Shown piece after piece: positions 34,436 to 43,360 of a stretch of DNA of 59,198 bases; position 1 is the first letter of the stretch; every line of letters begins with the position of its first letter. This DNA comes from a bacterium (GTDB lineage: Bacteria > Actinomycetota > Acidimicrobiia > Spongiisociales > Spongiisociaceae). The stretch spans positions 1 through 59,198 of the forward strand of contig JAPPFW010000003.1 of NCBI GenBank assembly GCA_028821575.1, in the 5' to 3' direction. The notes beneath the pieces are model-generated. The model searched no databases. It was not told the origin of the DNA and worked only from the letters and a program-made list of their open reading frames with translations. The position numbers and the translations under genes were made by a program.

Positions 34436-35139
34436 CGCTCCAGTTCGACCAGTTCGTAGGTGGTGGCCATCACGTCGAATCGGACTTTGACGATTATCAG
34501 GTCTCCCGGAAGGCACCAGATGTCCTCGGGGATCGATTCCTCGCCGAGCAGGAACCTGAAGTGTTCCGTCTCGAAGGTCCCGGCCTCCACCGTGACCGTT
34601 TCCGGTCCTACGTGTTCGATGCGGAACTCGTCGGTGCTCACGCCGCCGGTCTCGAGAACGGTCCGGCTCAGCACGGGGCCGGAAGCGCCGTCCGGCCGCG
34701 GCGAACTCATCAGCGTTCCCTTGATGGTCTGGATCCTGTCCTCGCTGCCCATGTCGAAGGCCCCGATGTGCCAGACATCGCATGCCACCGGGTGCGGCCC
34801 GAAGGAGGGTGGGAGGCCGTCCAGCTTCATCCGCTGGGAGATACGGCCGGCATCGGCGGTGTAGGTCTCGCACTCGGCGTACTCGTCGGTGAAGCGGAAC
34901 CAGCCGCTCCCCATGAACTCGTCGTTCTCGGTCAGCCTGACGAATGCGTCCACTGGCTGCCAGTTCCTGTCGACGGTGTAGGTCACGTCCCGCACCAGAC
35001 CGGTGTTGAGCACCTCCACGAAGGAGCGGATCGTGCGGTGGCCGTCGCTGTGCGAGGTCACGGTGAACCACTCACGGCCTCGCTCGCCCAGAGTGTCGCT
35101 CCGGTATACGACCTTGCCGCGGTAGGTCTGGTGCTTCAT
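34432..35139 (-). CDS. Protein of unknown family (paralogue of 32531-33205)
   Basis: 235 residues from ATG 35139 with AAGGAGA upstream. It shares the blocks listed for 32531-33205 (SDGHRTIR, RDVTYTVDRNW, GASGPVL, AGTFETEHFRFL, TTYELVEL). No signal peptide or membrane span is visible. Its start overlaps the VOC stop and its stop overlaps the sulfurtransferase start, so it is tightly coupled on both sides. No function is assigned. Confidence 0.7.
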   Translation of the reverse strand: MKHQTYRGKVVYRSDTLGERGREWFTVTSHSDGHRTIRSFVEVLNTGLVRDVTYTVDRNWQPVDAFVRLTENDEFMGSGWFRFTDEYAECETYTADAGRISQRMKLDGLPPSFGPHPVACDVWHIGAFDMGSEDRIQTIKGTLMSSPRPDGASGPVLSRTVLETGGVSTDEFRIEHVGPETVTVEAGTFETEHFRFLLGEESIPEDIWCLPGDLIIVKVRFDVMATTYELVELER

Positions 35140-36086
35140 GGTGTCTCCTTCGTCAGACTCTCGATCAGTTCGATCTTCTCGCCCAGTTCACCGGTGAACA
35201 CGGCGCAACGTCCGCCGCCGTACGGAGGTGTGTCAACGGTCGAGATCGGCCCCACGGGCGGGTAGCCGGCGCCTCGCATGCCTGTCACCGCGGCATCGAA
35301 GTCGCTCGTGTAGAACGACAGCAGTCCGAAGCCGGGCGGGAGCTCTCCTCCGGGGTGCTTCCTGGCGGGACGGTCCGGGGGAAATCGATCCACCTCAACC
35401 CTGGTTCGACCGCGCGGCGCCAGCACGATGAACTCGTACTCATGATCGAGCGGTAGACCGGCCTGCTTCGAGATCACTTCCACAGCGGCTTCGAACCGCC
35501 ATGCAGGGTTCATCCCGAGACCCGACACGTAGGGTTCGAGTTGTTCATCGGGGTCGGTGCACAGCAGGACCGCCACGAAGAGCGCGCCGACGTCGCAACC
35601 GGGCGGAGGCCGGACATGACTGGTTCCTGTGGCGAGTACCTGGGTGAGGTACACCTGCTCGCCTGCCGGACCGATGGCTTGGGATGCCCGGATGGCCGGC
35701 GGCAGGCCTCCGAAACCGAAGTCGGACGCCTCGCCGTGCACATGGAAGTAGCCGGAGGAACGAACCCGCTCGGTGAGGGAGTCCACGTCCTGTACCGTTA
35801 TCTCCAGGGCCGTCCAGCCCCGGCTCCCGTAAGGCGCGGGAGGTGGAGTCGGGCCGGTGACGAATCGCACCAGGCCGCGCTCCTCCCCCTCGGCCCCCAG
35901 CACCACCACTGATCGGTTCGGATCGGAGATCCCCCACGTCAGGGCCAGTTGCTCACCTAGCCGGCCCTCGTGACGGACCTCGTATCCGAACAGGTGTCGG
36001 TATGCACGGACGGCCTCGTCCAGCCGGCCCTCGGCGACCGTCACGGTCCCCGTCGCCACATCGTCTACCACCGGTTGTCGTGTCAT
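35136..36086 (-). CDS. Two-domain VOC family protein (paralogue of 58108-59037)
   Basis: 316 residues from ATG 36086. The first module begins TGTVTVAEGRLDEAVRAYRHLFGY and contains VTGPTPPPAPYGSRGWTALEI; the second begins near VGALFVAVLLCTD and ends GELGEKIELIES. The same segments recur in 58108-59037 (VEGPTPSPAPLSTWGWNAIEI; VGGIFIAVLA). The two thus form a VOC subgroup distinct from the other five in the window. It is coupled to the EamA transporter gene upstream and to the unknown-family gene downstream by ATGA overlaps. Confidence 0.8.
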   Translation of the reverse strand: MTRQPVVDDVATGTVTVAEGRLDEAVRAYRHLFGYEVRHEGRLGEQLALTWGISDPNRSVVVLGAEGEERGLVRFVTGPTPPPAPYGSRGWTALEITVQDVDSLTERVRSSGYFHVHGEASDFGFGGLPPAIRASQAIGPAGEQVYLTQVLATGTSHVRPPPGCDVGALFVAVLLCTDPDEQLEPYVSGLGMNPAWRFEAAVEVISKQAGLPLDHEYEFIVLAPRGRTRVEVDRFPPDRPARKHPGGELPPGFGLLSFYTSDFDAAVTGMRGAGYPPVGPISTVDTPPYGGGRCAVFTGELGEKIELIESLTKETP

Positions 36087-37036
36087 AGTCCTTCCGCGAG
36101 CTTCGCTCTGTTCTGCTCGTCGGTAATGAGTCTTTGCCCGGACGGGCTGAGGATTGCGCAGACAACTCCCGTAAGCGCTAGGCCTCCTCCGACGAGGTGC
36201 ATCATGGTGATTGGTTCCGAGAGTAACCACCAGGCGAGTCCGCTCGCCACCACGGGCTCGGCCCGGAGGACGAGGGGTGGGATGTTGGCCGGGAGCCAAC
36301 GGTAGGACCAGGTCATCAGTAACAGGCCGACGCCTCCCGGAAGGACCGTCATGTAGGCCAGCAGCATCCAGTCGCGGTTGGAGACCGTGCCGAAGTTCCA
36401 GCCGGTCACCGCCACGTAGATCGTCACGACGACCCCGGCTATCGCGAAGATGCTCCAAAGCAGAGTGAAGGCGTCCAAGTGCATCCTGGCAATCTTGAGA
36501 TACACCATGTAAAAGGCCCACCCGATCAGGCTGGCGCCCGCCAGGGTCATTCCCAGCGGGTGGCCTTCGATCCCGGTCGACCCCCCGTAGGCGACGATTC
36601 CTGCTCCCAGCACTGCCAGCAGCGACCAGGCCAGGAAGCGGCCGCCCGGGCGTTCCCCGAGGATCGGGAAGGCGACCAGGCTGACGAGGAGCGGCATGAT
36701 GGAGGTCAGCAGCACGACGTCGGTCACGGATGTCCACTTCATTGCGGTGAACATCGTTGGCTGAGCGAAGCCGGCGAACAGACCCGGCCAGATCGCCCAC
36801 TTGAAGGAGGCCAGCGGCGGTCGGACGCCGAACCAGACAGCGCGGACCGCCACGAGGACTCCGAGCGCGGCCACGGTGCACCAGATGCGCCAGAAGGAGA
36901 ACTGCACGCCCGACAAGTCCGACGCCTGTATCACGACCAGGCCTGTTCCCATGACCACGACCGAGAAGGCCATTCCCACCAGGGGACCGTTCAGGCGTAC
37001 AAAACCAACGGTCTTGTTAAACGGGAGGTCGGTCAA
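36083..37036 (-). CDS. EamA/DMT-superfamily transporter
   Basis: 317 residues with ten predicted membrane spans in two EamA repeats (about 17-150 and 160-300). GERPGGRF after the fifth span and a proline/glycine-rich LGAGIVAYGG are typical. It starts at TTG 37036 with GAGAGGA about 7 bases upstream. Members export or import small metabolites. It is first in a four-gene coupled operon (VOC, unknown, sulfurtransferase), so it may move their substrate or product. Confidence 0.86.
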   Translation of the reverse strand: MTDLPFNKTVGFVRLNGPLVGMAFSVVVMGTGLVVIQASDLSGVQFSFWRIWCTVAALGVLVAVRAVWFGVRPPLASFKWAIWPGLFAGFAQPTMFTAMKWTSVTDVVLLTSIMPLLVSLVAFPILGERPGGRFLAWSLLAVLGAGIVAYGGSTGIEGHPLGMTLAGASLIGWAFYMVYLKIARMHLDAFTLLWSIFAIAGVVVTIYVAVTGWNFGTVSNRDWMLLAYMTVLPGGVGLLLMTWSYRWLPANIPPLVLRAEPVVASGLAWWLLSEPITMMHLVGGGLALTGVVCAILSPSGQRLITDEQNRAKLAEGL

Positions 37037-37120
37037 CTAGCAGTCCTCTCGAGAGTCGGAGATCGGGTCCCGACCTGGACGAAACAGGATAGCTGCGACC
37101 TGTCGAGCGCTTGCGCGTGG

Positions 37121-37954
37121 TCAGTGGCCGCCGATGAACCCGGTAACGATCTCCACGAACTCCTCGGGATACTCATCTGCTACGTCGACGCCTGCTCCGG
37201 GCATGGGAGCGAAGTGGCCATCGGCGAACAGCCCGGCCGCCGTGGTGCGGTTGTCCTCCCAGAAGTGGTCCCGGTTTCCGCAGATCACGAGGGTTGGCGC
37301 AGTCACCCGTTTGGCAACCTCGACCTCGTCGGTCCTGCCGATGACGTGGTACGCGTGGAACCACTCGGGCCCCACTTGGAGGCGCGCAATCAGGGTGCGG
37401 CGGGCGATGTCGCTGTTGTAGACCAGGCGATCCCCGGGCTCGGCCAGCATCTCGCTCATATCCCAGCGGGTGATCCAGGCCCTCAGCACCTCGTTGCCAT
37501 CGCGATCGTAGGTGCGGGGCTTGGCGTTGCTCATGTATTGCCGGTTGATGAAGTCGAAGTGCTCGTTTCTCTCCGGGATCTGGGGCAAGCCGTAGAAGAG
37601 CAGGTGGGTCACCCGGTCCGGGTAGTCGGCAGCCATCCAGAGAGCCACGGTTGCGCCGAAGTGATGGCCCAGCACGGCGTAGCGGTCCATCCCGAGGAGG
37701 TGGGTGACCTCGTCGACCCGGCGCGCGTACTCGGGCCCGTCCGGCTGGCTGGGTGGAGGGTCTGACTGGCCGTGCCCGGGCATGTCGATGGCCACGGCTC
37801 GGTAGCCGACCCGGGCGAACAGGGGCAGCACGGCTTCCCACATGCTGGCTGCGTCCGAAGTCTGGTGGAGCAGCACGAGCGGTGTTCCCTCTCCGCTCGC
37901 CAGGTAGTGAACCTGTCCCCGGTCCGTGTCTACGTAGCCCTTCCGCAGGCCCAT
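37121..37954 (-). CDS. Alpha/beta-hydrolase-fold protein with His at the nucleophile elbow (GHHFG)
   Basis: 277 residues from ATG 37954; a GTG at 37984 is an alternative. The fold is plain: VHYLASGEGTPLVLLHQ, IDMPGHGQSDPP, then the elbow LGHHFGATVALWMA. The common GHSFG elbow has its Ser replaced by His98, the same residue number as in both tandem proteins. The acid is probably in GNRDHFW, but the C-terminal base region (PGAGVDVADEYPEEF) lacks the usual GH. It is divergent from an LLM gene across 92 bases. The reaction is unknown. Confidence 0.85.
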   Translation of the reverse strand: MGLRKGYVDTDRGQVHYLASGEGTPLVLLHQTSDAASMWEAVLPLFARVGYRAVAIDMPGHGQSDPPPSQPDGPEYARRVDEVTHLLGMDRYAVLGHHFGATVALWMAADYPDRVTHLLFYGLPQIPERNEHFDFINRQYMSNAKPRTYDRDGNEVLRAWITRWDMSEMLAEPGDRLVYNSDIARRTLIARLQVGPEWFHAYHVIGRTDEVEVAKRVTAPTLVICGNRDHFWEDNRTTAAGLFADGHFAPMPGAGVDVADEYPEEFVEIVTGFIGGH

Positions 37955-38046
37955 GGCCACCCCGTCGCGTCGCTGCCAAAACACCCTACCGAATCTCGGG
38001 GTGGGTAGCCTTTGATCGAACCGGCGGCGAGCGTGAGGAGGAGCGG

Positions 38047-39009
38047 ATGGCCGATCTCGGAGTGGCGTACTTCTTCAAGGGGGTGACCGGACCGGGGCCG
38101 CTTGTCGAGTACGCGGGGCGGTTGGAGGACACCGGGTTGTCACACCTGTTCGTGACCGAGGCGTACAACGACGCGATGACACTGCTGGCGGCGCTGGCCG
38201 TCGAGACCGAGCGGCTCACGCTCGGCTCGGGCATAGTGAACATCTACGCCCGGCACCCGTACCAGCTCGCCAACGAGACCGCCGTCGTACAACAGCTGTC
38301 GGACGGCCGGTTCATCCTCGGTCTCGGAACCGGCCACCAGGAAGTGAACGTGGACGGATGGGGCATGGACATGTCGAAGCCCCTCTCACGGATGCGTGAC
38401 TACCTGGCGACCGTTCGACGCGCGCTGGACTCGGACGGCGGTCCGCTCGATATCCGCACCGAGCGCTACCGGATCACCGGTCCGGCAGTAGCGTGGGTGC
38501 CTCCCCAGCGGGTTCCCATCTACCTGGCCGCTCTCGGGCCCAAGATGTTCGAGCTGGCCGGCCAAGCTGCCGACGGTGTGATCCTCTCGATGGCGCCCAT
38601 TCCCTACATCCGGAGGATGCGCAAGCTCCTGGACGACACCGCCCGGGCGAACGGCCGCGACCCCGGCGCCATCAAGATCTACGCTTTCGTCAACACGCTC
38701 CTGCGCCCTACTCGGGAGGAAGCGATCCCGCTGCTGCACTATTCGATCAAGAGCTACTACCGGTTCCCTTACTACCGGTACCAGTTGAAGGTGGCAGGGG
38801 TCGAGCTCGGTCCGGGAGGGGTAACCGACGCGGCACTCGATTCCCTGGCCATCGGGGGACCGCCCGAGTACGCGAGGGACCGCTTGGACGAGTACCGGGA
38901 TGCCGGAGTCGATGTTCCGATCCTGGCACCGATCGGCACGCTACCGAGGCCGGCGCCTGTCGATCCCGACCTGTTCGCCACCTTCGACGGCCTGGCGGCC
39001 CTCGCCTGA
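38047..39009 (+). CDS. LLM class flavin/F420-dependent oxidoreductase
   Basis: 320 residues from ATG 38047, which is preceded by a strong AGGAGGAG. HLFVTEAYNDAMTLLAAL, GSGIVNIYARHPYQLANE, SDGRFILGLGTGHQEVNVD and VPIYLAALGPKMFELA mark the luciferase-like F420 family. The high similarity to 22565-23551 indicates duplication within the island. The lid insert RFPYYRYQLK is unusual and could shape substrate choice. Degenerate GGTGGT/TCCGT words follow its stop. Confidence 0.9.
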   Translation: MADLGVAYFFKGVTGPGPLVEYAGRLEDTGLSHLFVTEAYNDAMTLLAALAVETERLTLGSGIVNIYARHPYQLANETAVVQQLSDGRFILGLGTGHQEVNVDGWGMDMSKPLSRMRDYLATVRRALDSDGGPLDIRTERYRITGPAVAWVPPQRVPIYLAALGPKMFELAGQAADGVILSMAPIPYIRRMRKLLDDTARANGRDPGAIKIYAFVNTLLRPTREEAIPLLHYSIKSYYRFPYYRYQLKVAGVELGPGGVTDAALDSLAIGGPPEYARDRLDEYRDAGVDVPILAPIGTLPRPAPVDPDLFATFDGLAALA

Positions 39010-39071
39010 ATGGTGGTTGGTGGTCCGTAGTCCGTTGGGGCCCTCAAGCAACCGACAGCTGGCTACGAGCG

Positions 39072-40031
39072 TTAGGTGCTCAGATAGAGCTCCCGGATCT
39101 TCGGGTTGAAGTATGCGTAGAGGATATCGACTGCGAAGTTCAGCACCAGGAAGAACACCGCGGTGAACAGGGTGGCGCCCACCGCCACCGGAATGTCCTG
39201 CTTGCGAAAGGAGTCCACCATCAGCTGGCCCACCCCGGGGATGGTGAACACGGTCTCCACGATCACCGATCCGCTGACGAGGAAGCCCACCAGCAGGCCG
39301 ATCACGGTCGTGGTCGGGATGATCGCATTAGGCAGCGCGACCCTGCCCACCACCCTCCGTTCCTGCAGGCCCATCGACCGGGCGAACGTGACGTAGTCGC
39401 GCTGGAGGGTGTCGAGCATGGAGGCCCGTAGTGTCTTGGTCACGATGGCGATCGTCGCCAGGCCGAGCACGAACGACGGCAGGATCAGATGTGCCAGGTT
39501 CTGTCCCGGGTCCTCCGAGAAGTGCACCCAACCTCCTGCCGGCAGAATATCGGTGATGTAGAGGCCGAAGACCATCAAGAGGAGCAGGCCCAGCCAGAAG
39601 TTCGGGATCGAGATGGCTACCACGGACGCCACCCGGATGAGACCGTCGAGGAACCCCCCGTACCTGGCTGCGGCGATCAGGCCCAGCACCATCGCCACCA
39701 GAGTCGCCACGATGGCGGTGGACAGGGCGAGTTGCAAGGTCGGGATCGCCCGATCGGCGATGAGGTCGGTCACCGGCGTGAGGCTCAGGTTCGATTGGCC
39801 CAGATCGCCTTGCAGGACGTTGACCAGGTAGCGCCAATACTGGACCAGGAGGGGCTGGTCGAGACCCAACCTCGCCATCACCTCCGCACGCTGCTCCGGA
39901 GTGGCGTCTGTACCGGTGAAGAGCAGCACGATGTTGCCCGGTGTCAACTGGATGAACATGAACACCAGCGTCAGGACGGCCCAGAACACGATCACCGTGG
40001 CGACCAGTCGACGGACGACGTAGCTCCGCAA
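39072..40031 (-). CDS. Oligopeptide-type ABC transporter permease (DppB-like)
   Basis: 319 residues, six membrane spans, ending before TTG 40031. The N-terminus SYVVRRLVATVIVFWAV and the EAA loop LQRDYVTFARSMGLQERRVVGRVALPNA are typical of the first permease. It lies back to back with the binding-protein gene across a 142-base divergent promoter region, while the second permease is 4 kb away and the ATPases 17 kb away. It probably forms the channel with 44217-45155. Confidence 0.92.
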   Translation of the reverse strand: MRSYVVRRLVATVIVFWAVLTLVFMFIQLTPGNIVLLFTGTDATPEQRAEVMARLGLDQPLLVQYWRYLVNVLQGDLGQSNLSLTPVTDLIADRAIPTLQLALSTAIVATLVAMVLGLIAAARYGGFLDGLIRVASVVAISIPNFWLGLLLLMVFGLYITDILPAGGWVHFSEDPGQNLAHLILPSFVLGLATIAIVTKTLRASMLDTLQRDYVTFARSMGLQERRVVGRVALPNAIIPTTTVIGLLVGFLVSGSVIVETVFTIPGVGQLMVDSFRKQDIPVAVGATLFTAVFFLVLNFAVDILYAYFNPKIRELYLST

Positions 40032-40173
40032 TTCACCCCCGCGAAGGTATCCGGCGTGCTTCTACAGTCCGATCTTACGCTCGTAGCGGCACCAGCGCTG
40101 ATTTAGCGGCTTTTCCCGGCGGTGGATCGCGCGGTTCTAGTAGTGTCGTTTTGCCACTATCACGGGAGGGTTT

Positions 40174-41940
40174 ATGGCACGGAGCACGCCCGAGGGTGCA
40201 GGGATCGTGGAGCCGGACGACGGTCGGAAGCTGATCACCCGGCGTCGATTCATAACGATGTCGGCGGTCGCCGCAGCCGGCGGTGTGCTGGCCGCCTGCG
40301 GTCAGGACGCAGAAGAGGTAGCGACCACTCCGGCGGCCACATCCCCACCGGCGACGACGGCCGCGACGACCGCGACCACGGAGGCCATGGCGGATGAGGC
40401 GGCGCCGGCAACCACCGAGGCGCCGCTGACGACCACCGTCGCCACGACTGCCCCGACGACGACGCAACCGGCTCAGGTCGGAGGGACTGTCGTGGTCGAC
40501 CAGGCCACCGAGCCGCCTGCTCTGAACCCGTGGCAGTTCAACTTCCAGTACGTGATCTGGATGTCCGATCTGGTCGAGGAACCCCTCTACCGCTACGACG
40601 ATGACCTCAAGATCATCCCCTGGCTGGCCTCGGAACTGCCGACCGCAAGTGACGACGGACTCACCTGGGACATCCCAATCAGGGAGGGCGTCCAGTTCCA
40701 CAACGGCGACACGCTGACCGCCCAGCATGTGGTCGACCTGTTCGCCAAGGGCGCCGAGTCGGGCATCTGGAGGAGCCGCTTCGCGTTCGGCATCGACAGC
40801 ACCGAGGCCCTGGATGACAACCTGCTGCGGGTCAACTTCAGCAAGCCGTTCTCGATCTTCCTGGACAAACTGGCCCTCATGGCGATCCGGCACCCCGACA
40901 ACTTCGAGGCGACGGACAAGTTCCTTGGAACCGGTCCCTTCGTTCACACGGCGTACGACCAGGGCTCCTCGGCGACCTTCGCCCGGAACGACAACTACTG
41001 GGGTACCCAGCCGTCGATCGAGGGCGTCGAGTTCCGGTTCGTGGCGGACAACGGTGCCCGGCTGGTCAATCTGATCCGGGGTGACTCCACCGTGTATCCG
41101 GAAACGGAGCCCAACTCCGTGCCGCTGCTGGAAGCGGAGGCGAACATCACGGTTCTGAACCAGCAGTCCCCTTTCGAGATCCTCTGGTGGAACAATGTCG
41201 GGCGGGAGCCGTTCAACGACAAGCGAATCGTGGAAGCCATGGCCCGTTCCATGGACCGCCAGGCTGTGAACGACATCGTGTTCGGTGGGCTGGGAACCAT
41301 CGCCCAAGGCATGCTCGGACCGGCCACCGGCGGTTACGACCCGAACTTCAAGCCCTTCACCGACACCGCTGACCTGGCGACGGCCAGGGCGCTCATGTCG
41401 GATGCCACCAACCTCGTGTTCGATGAGGATGGGAACATCGCCGAGGGAGATCCCGTCGAGTTTGACGTGATGTTCATCAACTCGCCGACGGTTCGCGACC
41501 TCGGGGCGGTGCTGCAGCAGCAGTGGCTGGCAGTGGGCCTTCGAGCCAACCTGGCCTTCCTGGAAATCGCGGCCTGGGTGGCCCTGTTCTTCGACTCCGA
41601 CTACGACATCGGGGTCAGCGTGTCGACCGACGGACCGTCGCAGGGAGCTACCGCATGGAGTTCGCTGGGAACGGCCCGGTCCGATCACTTCTTCAACACG
41701 ATGAAGTACTACAACGACGAGTACACGCAGTTGATCAGCGACTCGTTCGGCGAGCCGGACGACGCGACCCGGTTCGCCATGTGGAGGCGCGCCAACGAGA
41801 TCCTGACCCTGGACTTCGTGATGACGCCGCCGGTGTACCCGCCGTTCGTCGTGTCGACCCATGCCAGCCTGCAGGGCAACCTGCTCGGCCCGATGCGGAC
41901 CAACCGTCTCGCGCTAGAGAACACCAGCTTCGTGGCCTGA
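40174..41940 (+). CDS. Tat-exported lipoprotein, solute-binding protein of an oligopeptide-type ABC transporter
   Basis: 588 residues from ATG 40174 with GGGAGGG upstream. The N-terminus has a twin-arginine signal (RRRFITM, 23-29) and a lipobox GVLAAC with Cys42. A 60-residue Thr/Ala/Pro-rich linker follows. The SBP_bac_5 domain (VVDQATEPPALNPW, VQFHNGDTLTAQHVVD, FLGTGPFVHT) takes up the rest. It would capture an oligopeptide or other bulky polar solute outside the membrane. Tat export implies folding, perhaps with a cofactor, before transport. Confidence 0.94.
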   Translation: MARSTPEGAGIVEPDDGRKLITRRRFITMSAVAAAGGVLAACGQDAEEVATTPAATSPPATTAATTATTEAMADEAAPATTEAPLTTTVATTAPTTTQPAQVGGTVVVDQATEPPALNPWQFNFQYVIWMSDLVEEPLYRYDDDLKIIPWLASELPTASDDGLTWDIPIREGVQFHNGDTLTAQHVVDLFAKGAESGIWRSRFAFGIDSTEALDDNLLRVNFSKPFSIFLDKLALMAIRHPDNFEATDKFLGTGPFVHTAYDQGSSATFARNDNYWGTQPSIEGVEFRFVADNGARLVNLIRGDSTVYPETEPNSVPLLEAEANITVLNQQSPFEILWWNNVGREPFNDKRIVEAMARSMDRQAVNDIVFGGLGTIAQGMLGPATGGYDPNFKPFTDTADLATARALMSDATNLVFDEDGNIAEGDPVEFDVMFINSPTVRDLGAVLQQQWLAVGLRANLAFLEIAAWVALFFDSDYDIGVSVSTDGPSQGATAWSSLGTARSDHFFNTMKYYNDEYTQLISDSFGEPDDATRFAMWRRANEILTLDFVMTPPVYPPFVVSTHASLQGNLLGPMRTNRLALENTSFVA

Positions 41941-41972
41941 TCGCAGGGACCTATGAGTAGACGGGCGCCGTC

Positions 41973-43319
41973 GTGACAGTCACGGCGGCGCTCGTTCGCG
42001 AGGTAATCGAGACGTCCTTCCGGGAGATTCCCCGAGCTGCGGTCGACCGGATAGAGCGCCTCATCGTCGACTCGGTCGCCAACTGTTTCATGGGGTACGA
42101 GGTGACCGGTCGGCAGTTGGCTGCATACGCGGTGGAACTCGGCGGGCCTGAGGAAGCCGTGCTGGTCGCGGACGGCCGCCGGGTTCCGGCGGAAACGGCG
42201 GCTGCTGTGAACGCCCAGGTCGCCCGGGATACCGATTTCGAGGAGACCGGTCCCGGGCTTCATGCCGGACCGGCCATGGTGCACACCGCTCTGGCAGTCG
42301 GCCAGCGGGTGGGCGCCTCCGGCGCGGATGTGCTGGCTGCCGCAGCCATCGGGTACGAGGTGAACGCTCGTTTCCATCACGCGAGGCGCGACGGTGACAT
42401 CATCCGCCACCATGCCACCTGTGTCGCCATCGTGGCAGGCAAGCTCCTCGGTCTCGGCGGGGAGGCTCTGAATCGGGCCATCGGATTCTCCTGGGAATTG
42501 CCTACCAGCGACATACTCCGCTCCTGGCCTCCCCAGCCCAAGCGCGTGAGCCGGCTGGGGATAGGGAACCTGTGGGTTTGCCGCTTGGGCGTGCAAGCGG
42601 CTCTGCTGGCCAGTCACGGCTACGGCGGTCTGCCCGACGAGCTCGACTTCCAGAGTGCCGATTACGACCTTCGAGGGATAGCCACGCCTACCGGGTTCGC
42701 TCACACCGCCGACGAACTGGAGCTCAAGCCCTTCCCGGCCAGCCGGGGCTGCAACGGGGCTCTCGAGCTGGTCGGCCGGATCGTCCGGCGGGAATCCCTG
42801 CGTATCGACGAGATCGAACGTATCACGGCCCGGCTGCCGAGTATCTACCTGGATGCCCACCAGTTCGAACCAGAGCCCGAGAACTACTGGGAGGCGATCT
42901 ACAGCACGCATTGGGGCATCACCATGCAGGCGATGCAGGTACCTCCCGGTCGGCATTGGTTCACGCCCGAACGCCTGGGCGACGCTCGCTCGAGGAGGCT
43001 TTGCGCCAAGGTCGAGATCGTCGAGGATCCGGAGGCGACACGGGCTCGCAACGAGAAGCGTCGGGGCGAGATGGCGAACACGGTGGAGATAGAGGCCAGG
43101 GGACAGGTGTTCACCGAGTCGATACTGATGCGTGACGTGCCCGGAAGTGCGCGCAGCCCGATGACCGAGGATGTGTTCAGGGACAAGTTCCTGTCGCTCG
43201 TTGAACCCGGCATCGGTTCCGGCCGGGCCGCCACCTTGTACGACGCTCTCTCCGAGATCGAAGCGCTCCCGAACGTGAGGTCGCTCGCACCGATGATGGC
43301 TCCACCGGTTGGGGGGTAA
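41973..43319 (+). CDS. MmgE/PrpD family protein, divergent DFEETGPG subgroup
   Basis: 448 residues from GTG 41973. The canonical DDTH...HPG site is replaced by DFEETGPGLH (88-97) and GPAMVHT (His104). This is identical in spacing to 14069-15400, which it resembles over its full length (NGRFHYAR/NARFHHAR, AEIVEDPE-type segment). It follows the binding-protein gene by 32 bases and precedes a bicupin by 41 bases, likely as one transcript. It is a probable dehydratase or decarboxylase on a substrate brought in by the transporter. Confidence 0.87.
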   Translation: MTVTAALVREVIETSFREIPRAAVDRIERLIVDSVANCFMGYEVTGRQLAAYAVELGGPEEAVLVADGRRVPAETAAAVNAQVARDTDFEETGPGLHAGPAMVHTALAVGQRVGASGADVLAAAAIGYEVNARFHHARRDGDIIRHHATCVAIVAGKLLGLGGEALNRAIGFSWELPTSDILRSWPPQPKRVSRLGIGNLWVCRLGVQAALLASHGYGGLPDELDFQSADYDLRGIATPTGFAHTADELELKPFPASRGCNGALELVGRIVRRESLRIDEIERITARLPSIYLDAHQFEPEPENYWEAIYSTHWGITMQAMQVPPGRHWFTPERLGDARSRRLCAKVEIVEDPEATRARNEKRRGEMANTVEIEARGQVFTESILMRDVPGSARSPMTEDVFRDKFLSLVEPGIGSGRAATLYDALSEIEALPNVRSLAPMMAPPVGG

Positions 43320-43360
43320 CATCGGGCCAGCACGATCCGGCCGGGCGCAGGGAGGGAATC

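Noticed and set aside
37753..38046. N-terminal extension of the LLM gene at 38047
   Set aside because: It overlaps the divergent hydrolase gene, and a strong AGGAGGAG site precedes ATG 38047.
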